From contig CALBPW010000095.1 in the NCBI GenBank assembly GCA_937899145.1, positions 1 through 10,982 of the forward strand: a stretch of 10,982 nucleotides of DNA. Reading direction: 5' to 3'. The stretch is from an uncultured Bacteroidota bacterium. Its GTDB lineage: Bacteria; Bacteroidota; Bacteroidia; Bacteroidales; SZUA-534. The notes under the pieces were generated by a model. The model was given only the letters and a program-made list of their open reading frames with translations. It searched no databases and was not told where the DNA came from. Position 1 is the stretch's first letter. Each line of letters starts with the position of its first letter. Positions 6,035 to 10,982 of this stretch are shown here, piece after piece. A program made the translations under genes and the position numbers.

Positions 6035-8268
6035 TGGACGCGAAATGTAAATATCTGCTATATAAGTATTTAACTTACGTTGTTGTGAGTTTGGCAACAT
6101 TGTCCGCATTTCAAAAAAGCCAAGCGCAACCGAAAACAGACAGCCTTTTAAATCTTATAACTCCAGAACTTAGCGACAGCCTTAAAGCGCAGTATTACTA
6201 TGAGATAGCCGATATTTTCAACGAAAATGACTCATCAATACACTATTCATTATTATCGTTAAGTTATTGTAGCGCTTACGATGAGAAATTGCTGGCTAAT
6301 AATTATCATAATTTGGCAGTTAATTACCACATGCAAGATGCTACAATTGAGGCGTTAGATTATTCTCATCGGGCACTCGAAATTTTTGAAAAAATAGAAG
6401 AGCCTCTGTCTGTGGTTCGCTGTTATAACGTAATCAGCTCATGTTTCGAAGATTTTAACAATTTTGACTCAGCTTTATATTATGCCAATAAAGCATTGGA
6501 AATATGTGTTGAAAAGTGCGATACAGGGTTACTGACTTATACTTATTGTAATATTGGAAGAATAAATACCAACATTGGTTTTTACGAGTCGGCCGAAGAT
6601 TACTATCAAATGGCGTATTTTCTTGATTCAGTGTCGGGCAATTCACTTGATTTGGCTAACGATTGTTATTATATAGCTGCTTTGTATGAGGCTTTCGGAC
6701 TTGGATATTATGACAAGGCGAAAGAATATATGCAAAAGGCAGTTTCAATATTGGATTCACTGCCAACCGATGATCCTTACTATATAACATGCCGTTATAA
6801 TTCTTATAGCGAACTTGCCCATATATATATAAAATTGGCGCAACAAACAGGTAATGAAAGTTATGCCGACAGTTGCTTGTTTTGTTTGGTGGAAGTCGGC
6901 AACTATTATTTTCAGCAGCGAGAGTACTCAAATTATATCTCAAATAGTTTTGTTTTTGTTGATTATTATCTTTTTTATGATAAATATGAAGATGCGCTGA
7001 AAGTGCTGCTTGAATGTGGCAAGTATCTGTCAAAATTGGTTTCTAACGTTGATAAGCTTACATATTATGAATATTTGTCAAATATATACGTGCATCTTGG
7101 TAATTACAAACTTGCCTATGAAAATCAATTAAAACGTTTTGAATGTGGTCAGCATGTACTGAACGATAGCACATTATCGGCTGTTGCCAATTCAAAAGTT
7201 GAGCAAGCAATGATGATTGAAAAAATGGAGCAAAAACGCATTGCAGAACTGCACGAAGCCGAAAAACATCGTATGCGAATTGTCATAATATCACTTATTT
7301 GCGGCTTATCGTTAGTCGGTTTGCTGGTTATTGTGATGACGCAATTGTTCCGCCAGAAACGAAAATCGAACCTCGTGCTTGCTCATAAAAACGAGATGTT
7401 GGCAGAGCAAAAAGAGGAGATAACTGCGCAAAACGAGAAACTTGCTGAACAATATACACAACTTGAACAGCAAAATGAGCAAATTGAACATCAGCGAGAT
7501 GTTATACAAGCCAGCATCAACTATGCGCATCGTATTCAAGAATCGCTACTTACGCCAGCGTCAGCAATCGGTGAAATATTCCCAAACCATTTTTTGCTCT
7601 ACAAACCGCGCAATATTGTCAGTGGCGATTTTTATTGGGTTAGGCAGTTTGGCGATAACAAAGTATGTGTGGTTGCCGATTGTACAGGTCATGGAGTGCC
7701 GGGCGGTTTTATGAGTATGCTCGGAATCACAAACCTGAATTATATTGTAGGTCAGGAACTTAAGCCTGATATTATTTTAAACAGACTGCGCGACGCCGTT
7801 ATCACCAGTCTGCGTCAGCACATTGTTATTGATGATGTTGAAGAGAATATCGCACAAAGCCGCGATGGAATGGATGTCGCAATTTATGTTATCAACGAAC
7901 GGCAAATGACGCTGTCGTACGCAGGCGCAAACAATTCGCTTGTTTTGATACGGAATGATGAAGAAATAGTATTGAAACCCAATAAGATGCCGGTTGGTAT
8001 ATATGCCAAGATGCTTCCATTTGTGCGCATCGATATGGATTTGCAAAAAGGCGATTGCATTTACACATTCACCGATGGCTATCAAGACCAATTTGGAATC
8101 GCATCGGGGCGGAAATTTATGAGCAAACGGATGCGCGAACTTTTACTCGAAATCCATAATCGCGCAATGGAGGAGCAAAAAGAAATATTAGAACTTGCCT
8201 TTAACGAATGGTGCGGCCCCGCTGAAAATCAAACCGATGATGTGTTGGTAATGGGAGTGAAGATTTAA
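6034..8268 (+). CDS. TPR-repeat sensor with SpoIIE/PP2C-type serine phosphatase domain
   Basis: The 744-residue protein begins with a hydrophobic segment ending QAQ (about residues 15-32), likely a signal peptide or anchor. Tetratricopeptide-like helical repeats follow from about 50 to 370, with Ala/Tyr patterns such as EALDYSHRALEIFEKI and SALYYANKALEI. One membrane helix (about 416-437) and a coiled coil (about 445-495) come next. The C-terminal SpoIIE/PP2C domain runs from about 498, with the acidic metal-site motifs SGDFYW, VVADCTGHGVPGGFMSM, RDGMDVA, TFTDGYQDQ and TDDVLVMG. The layout implies a periplasmic TPR sensor controlling a cytoplasmic phosphatase that would act on phosphoserine partner-switch proteins. 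No anti-sigma or STAS partner gene is seen nearby. The ATG at 6034 overlaps the previous stop by one base; a TTG at 6031 is less likely. It is the last gene of the operon. Confidence 0.9.
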   Translation: MDAKCKYLLYKYLTYVVVSLATLSAFQKSQAQPKTDSLLNLITPELSDSLKAQYYYEIADIFNENDSSIHYSLLSLSYCSAYDEKLLANNYHNLAVNYHMQDATIEALDYSHRALEIFEKIEEPLSVVRCYNVISSCFEDFNNFDSALYYANKALEICVEKCDTGLLTYTYCNIGRINTNIGFYESAEDYYQMAYFLDSVSGNSLDLANDCYYIAALYEAFGLGYYDKAKEYMQKAVSILDSLPTDDPYYITCRYNSYSELAHIYIKLAQQTGNESYADSCLFCLVEVGNYYFQQREYSNYISNSFVFVDYYLFYDKYEDALKVLLECGKYLSKLVSNVDKLTYYEYLSNIYVHLGNYKLAYENQLKRFECGQHVLNDSTLSAVANSKVEQAMMIEKMEQKRIAELHEAEKHRMRIVIISLICGLSLVGLLVIVMTQLFRQKRKSNLVLAHKNEMLAEQKEEITAQNEKLAEQYTQLEQQNEQIEHQRDVIQASINYAHRIQESLLTPASAIGEIFPNHFLLYKPRNIVSGDFYWVRQFGDNKVCVVADCTGHGVPGGFMSMLGITNLNYIVGQELKPDIILNRLRDAVITSLRQHIVIDDVEENIAQSRDGMDVAIYVINERQMTLSYAGANNSLVLIRNDEEIVLKPNKMPVGIYAKMLPFVRIDMDLQKGDCIYTFTDGYQDQFGIASGRKFMSKRMRELLLEIHNRAMEEQKEILELAFNEWCGPAENQTDDVLVMGVKI

Positions 8269-8353
8269 AATGAATCTTCAAAACTCATTATTCCGCAACC
8301 ATAAATACAAAACATCTTTAGTTTATGGCGTGTTTATGAGAGGGGGCGATGTC

Positions 8354-10486
8354 TCAATCGTAAAACGCCCAGCGAATGCCGTAGCTGAATGTGGCTTTTG
8401 ACGTCGGGTAGTGTGGAGCAAGGAAAAAGTTACGGTCGCCAAACAAATCGTAGTTTATATGGTGTCCGCAGATGAAGAACCTGACTTGCTTAATCCGAAC
8501 ATTTAAGAATGCTCCTATAAACGGATAGTTACCTGTTTCGGCGCTGGTTTGATTATGGAATAGTGCCGTTGCCGGGCAATAGGCTTGCGCGTTATATTTT
8601 GTCCAAAAACTCATATCGGCGCCGAGTTGGAAAAGCAACTTGCCATGTGTCGCCTCAAAATGCAGCTCGCGCTCGTAGTAAAGGGCTTCGTAGGCGGTAA
8701 TATCGGCTAAATTGAGAACACTTTCTTTGGCATCGGTTTTTTGGTAATTGATGCGGCTGACAAGGTTGAAACCCGCACCCGACAAATGATTGCGCAATTG
8801 TATGCCGGTAACCGAAATTTTATCGCCCGCTTGCGATGGAAGACACTCGGAGTTGAGGTATATATAATTGGTTAACAGCGCGTAATGTCCGGCAATAGTT
8901 GTCTTGAAACGAGGAATATCAAGTCGTGCTCCAATTTTTAAAGTTATCGGTCGCTTCGCAAAATCTTTTTGCCATTTAAAGTGATTTGATTGATAATCAA
9001 TAAGAAAATGGTCGGGCTTATTTTGTTCTAAAAGTATATTTCCTGTTAGTGCAATCGATTTTTCATCTTTCGATAATCGTTGTGTAGCCTCGCCGTTTAG
9101 AGTGAAATCGCCCGATTTGTAACCTGCATAATACTGGCGATAACTTCCTGAAAATGTAAGCAATCCGGGGCGTGTGCGATACAATCCGGCTTCAATATAA
9201 CCGCTTGTTTTGGTGGTTGAACTGGTGTTTGAGAAAAGTGTGTCAACATTAAAATAATAGTATCGCTGCTTTTGGATGCCCAAAGCGCCATACAATCCAA
9301 ATGGTGCGTATGGGTTTTTAATCTCCTCTAAGTTAAGCCGAACTTGATGAATCTGGTCGGTGTATGAGCAGGAGTCGTAAGTGGGTTTGCCTGAATAGTT
9401 GTGCCGGTAAATTGGCAGCGAATCGCCCGTAAGTGCATTGAGATATTGCTTATTTTCATCGGTATAGTACTTCCGGCTGTATTGTCGTTTAAAAGTATAT
9501 TGCAAACTAAACCAATAGCCGCCTGTGTCAATAGTGTCCGACTCTTTCGCGCGGATAAAGCCGACTTTTTGGTCGATAAACCATTGGCGGTCTTTGATAT
9601 ATGTTTTCGCATTTGTGAGCTTGACGGCTATCTCCTTGGGATTCATCACGCTATCGGTTATAAAATAATCATCGGTGATTCCGCCGTTTTCTTGTACATT
9701 GATGCGCGAGAACGTCCATGCCGCGTGTGTTGCCAATCGTCCTTGAATAAACGAAGCTCCAAGGCTGCCGGCGTTGTTCTTCGTTTTCTGCTCAACAAAT
9801 TCGCCTTCGCCACCATACGAGTCGTATTTGAAAAAAATGTTTAGTCCGCGTGTAACATTTTGTGTATGAATAAGATGTATTATTTGCTCATCTTTCATGC
9901 CGCCATCGTATCCAAAAAGCGTAAATGGTTTTTTAACATTGTAAAATTCCTCATTTTCAGCTTGACGCATATATGGCGTAAACGATTGTAAAAACAGAAA
10001 CCGTGTAGGTTCGTTGGGCTCGAAAAACTCGTGGCTGCTGATTGCCGTTCCCACTTGATGCAAGTAGGCGGTAACGCGGCCGTTGTAGTTGGCTGGGCGG
10101 TGGAGATTCAGCATGTATAACGACGAGTCGTATGTGCTCATGCTAAAATCGTAAGTGTTTGGATTATAGTGCCAACTGTGAATTTTTAGCGAGTCGTTTT
10201 CAATAAAAACACGGCGGTAAAGTCCGTATTTTGCAGTGTCGCGGACAGGTTTGGGAGGAAGAGTGTCAAGGTTGGCTGAATCGCGGCTGATGGTGTCGGC
10301 AATGCTTATAGAATCAACTGAAACAGAATCGTTTACGATGCCAAGCGTGTTAATTAGCGTATCTTGTCCTGTGTCGCCAGTTAAACCGCTAACAAACAAG
10401 CTGTCAGCCATTTGCGCACATAACTCGTTTGTCATCATCAAGCCAATGACGACAATAAAAAGTACCTTTAAGCGGATTGTAAACAT
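8354..10486 (-). CDS. Putative porin, large outer-membrane beta-barrel (Porin_10 type)
   Basis: The 710-residue protein has a signal peptide (MFTIRLKVLFIVVIGLMMTN, cleavage near ELCA/Q). A Ser/Asp/Thr-rich low-complexity stretch (about 26-85) precedes a long region of alternating aromatic and polar strands that ends in an aromatic-rich strand, GIRWAFYD, as in outer-membrane beta-barrels. The segment FFEPNEPTRFLFLQSFTPYM and the following KKPFTLFGYDGG match what I recall of the Bacteroidetes Porin_10 'putative porin' family. It probably sits in the outer membrane; the solute it passes is not known. It converges on the operon to its left with 85 bp between stops and diverges from the peroxiredoxin gene on its right. 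A perfect -7 box ends 5 bp before the ATG. The family call is by recognition only. Confidence 0.8.
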   Translation of the reverse strand: MFTIRLKVLFIVVIGLMMTNELCAQMADSLFVSGLTGDTGQDTLINTLGIVNDSVSVDSISIADTISRDSANLDTLPPKPVRDTAKYGLYRRVFIENDSLKIHSWHYNPNTYDFSMSTYDSSLYMLNLHRPANYNGRVTAYLHQVGTAISSHEFFEPNEPTRFLFLQSFTPYMRQAENEEFYNVKKPFTLFGYDGGMKDEQIIHLIHTQNVTRGLNIFFKYDSYGGEGEFVEQKTKNNAGSLGASFIQGRLATHAAWTFSRINVQENGGITDDYFITDSVMNPKEIAVKLTNAKTYIKDRQWFIDQKVGFIRAKESDTIDTGGYWFSLQYTFKRQYSRKYYTDENKQYLNALTGDSLPIYRHNYSGKPTYDSCSYTDQIHQVRLNLEEIKNPYAPFGLYGALGIQKQRYYYFNVDTLFSNTSSTTKTSGYIEAGLYRTRPGLLTFSGSYRQYYAGYKSGDFTLNGEATQRLSKDEKSIALTGNILLEQNKPDHFLIDYQSNHFKWQKDFAKRPITLKIGARLDIPRFKTTIAGHYALLTNYIYLNSECLPSQAGDKISVTGIQLRNHLSGAGFNLVSRINYQKTDAKESVLNLADITAYEALYYERELHFEATHGKLLFQLGADMSFWTKYNAQAYCPATALFHNQTSAETGNYPFIGAFLNVRIKQVRFFICGHHINYDLFGDRNFFLAPHYPTSKATFSYGIRWAFYD

Positions 10487-10491
10487 AGGCG

Positions 10492-10499
10492 CAAAGATA
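10492..10499 (-). promoter_or_regulatory. -7 promoter element of the porin gene
   Basis: The minus strand reads TATCTTTG, a full match to the Bacteroidetes -7 consensus TAnnTTTG, and only 5 bp separate it from the ATG at 10484-10486. A clear TTG -33 element at the expected distance is not seen; that region is occupied by one copy of the AATTTGCGC repeat. Transcription would begin at or within a few bases of the start codon. Confidence 0.6.
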
Positions 10500-10512
10500 A
10501 TTATAGAGTGCG

Positions 10513-10543
10513 AATTTGCGCATCGGCTCGCAGAAATTTGCGC
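10513..10543. repeat. AATTTGCGC direct repeat, 22-bp period
   Basis: AATTTGCGC is at 10513-10521 and 10535-10543, exact copies 22 bp apart start to start. For the porin gene the nearer copy lies 13 bp upstream of the -7 box, over the -33 region, so it is placed like an operator. Function is inferred from position only. Confidence 0.5.
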
Positions 10544-10574
10544 GACAATTGAAAAATGATGCTCAACATAAGAT

Positions 10575-10608
10575 TATCCAAATTCATCACATTGCCTATC
10601 CAAAATTC
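10575..10608. repeat. TATCCAAA(A)TTC direct repeat, 22-bp period
   Basis: TATCCAAATTC at 10575-10585 recurs as TATCCAAAATTC at 10597-10608, again 22 bp apart at the left edge, with one added A in the second copy. The pair sits 24 to 57 bp before the peroxiredoxin ATG, where a regulator or the promoter would act. Confidence 0.45.
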
Positions 10609-10631
10609 GGTTATTTTAGCAAGAAAAAATT

Positions 10632-10982
10632 ATGGCTGCAAAATTACAAATTGGCGATGCCGCGCCAAGTTTTTCAGGTATCGACCAGAACGGAAAAAAC
10701 TTATTGCTCAGCGATTTAAAAGGTAAACGTGTCATTTTATATTTCTATCCAAAAGACAACACTCCGGGCTGCACTGCCGAGGCTTGCAGCTTGCGCGATG
10801 GCTATACTGACCTTGCCGGATTGGGTTTTGAAATTGTAGGTGTAAGTCCGGATACAGCGCAATCGCACTTGAAATTTGCGCAAAAACATAATCTTAATTT
10901 CCACCTTATTCCAGACCCTGAAAAAACAATTTTGACCGCTTATGGCGTTTGGGGCGAGAAGAAAATGTACGGACGCACATCA
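10632..10982 (+). CDS. bcp: Bcp/PrxQ-type thiol peroxidase (runs off right edge)
   Basis: The first 117 residues of an AhpC/TSA-fold peroxiredoxin are present, starting MAAKLQIGDAAPSFSG. The active-site block YPKDNTPGCTAEACSLRD holds the peroxidatic Cys47 in TPGCT and a second Cys52 five residues on, the intramolecular disulfide arrangement of the Bcp/PrxQ group. VGVSPD (69-74) and HLIPDPEK (91-98) are further family landmarks. It reduces hydrogen peroxide and organic hydroperoxides in the cytoplasm with thioredoxin as reductant. Family members are about 150 residues, so about 30 are missing beyond the window. The ATG at 10632 is preceded by an A-rich stretch (AAGAAAAAATT) and gives the expected N-terminus. 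It is divergent from the porin gene and shares a 145-bp control region with paired direct repeats. Confidence 0.93.
   Translation, partial: MAAKLQIGDAAPSFSGIDQNGKNLLLSDLKGKRVILYFYPKDNTPGCTAEACSLRDGYTDLAGLGFEIVGVSPDTAQSHLKFAQKHNLNFHLIPDPEKTILTAYGVWGEKKMYGRTS

Noticed and set aside
8269..8289. AATGA / TCATT as terminator after the phosphatase gene
   Set aside because: A five-base AT-rich stem with an 11-nt loop and no T run is too weak.
8337..8356. TGAGA / TCTCA inverted repeat between the convergent genes as a terminator
   Set aside because: Only 5 bp of stem with a 10-nt loop, no T tract, and it includes the porin stop codon.
9401..9844. 147-codon plus-strand frame inside the porin gene
   Set aside because: Antisense shadow of a convincing 710-residue outer-membrane protein.
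10236..10559. 107-codon plus-strand frame over the porin start
   Set aside because: Antisense to the porin signal peptide and crosses the control region; no domain.
1..10982. CRISPR, tRNA, phage or defence-system genes
   Set aside because: No spaced repeat array, cloverleaf-like segment, or recognisable defence or phage protein found on either strand by eye.

Overview
The window looks like chromosomal DNA of a member of Bacteroidetes, most likely Bacteroidales. The evidence is a gldE-gldD pair directly behind ssb, a Porin_10-type outer-membrane protein, a bacterial GGGP-synthase homologue, a TPR-SpoIIE sensor phosphatase, a BspA-like leucine-rich-repeat protein, A-rich start regions without clear Shine-Dalgarno sites, and a perfect TAnnTTTG -7 box before the porin. 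The DNA is moderately AT-rich.

Left end (1-1257, minus strand): the 5' part of an IS5-type transposase gene and its upstream IS end abut a secreted LRR gene whose reading frame stops at the junction. The LRR gene appears to be cut off by the insertion. Next comes a gene-free stretch (1258-1914). It holds a 165-bp interrupted inverted repeat (1315-1479) with several matching arm segments and alternative pairings next to a T tract on the minus strand. This is the strongest unexplained element here. A direct repeat and a candidate promoter for the following operon lie in the rest of the gap.

Middle (1915-8268, plus strand): seven closely packed co-directional genes form a probable operon. They are a short tail-less ssb, a full-length ssb with an acidic tip, gldE, gldD, a 4'-phosphopantetheinyl transferase, a GGGP-synthase family protein and a TPR/SpoIIE PP2C phosphatase. 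Spacing is 1-30 bp, with start/stop overlaps at gldE/gldD and at the last junction. The two ssb genes are tandem paralogues that differ in the C-terminal protein-interaction tail.

Right end (8354-10982): a convergent minus-strand gene for a large outer-membrane beta-barrel (Porin_10 type) and a divergent plus-strand bcp-type peroxiredoxin that runs off the window. Their 145-bp shared upstream region carries two different direct repeats, each with a 22-bp period, and a porin -7 box so close to the ATG that the transcript may be leaderless.

I found no tRNA, rRNA, CRISPR array, phage or defence module. Most of the operon is a known Bacteroidetes arrangement. The less ordinary points are the inverted-repeat element, the ssb pair, the IS disruption and the divergent control region.
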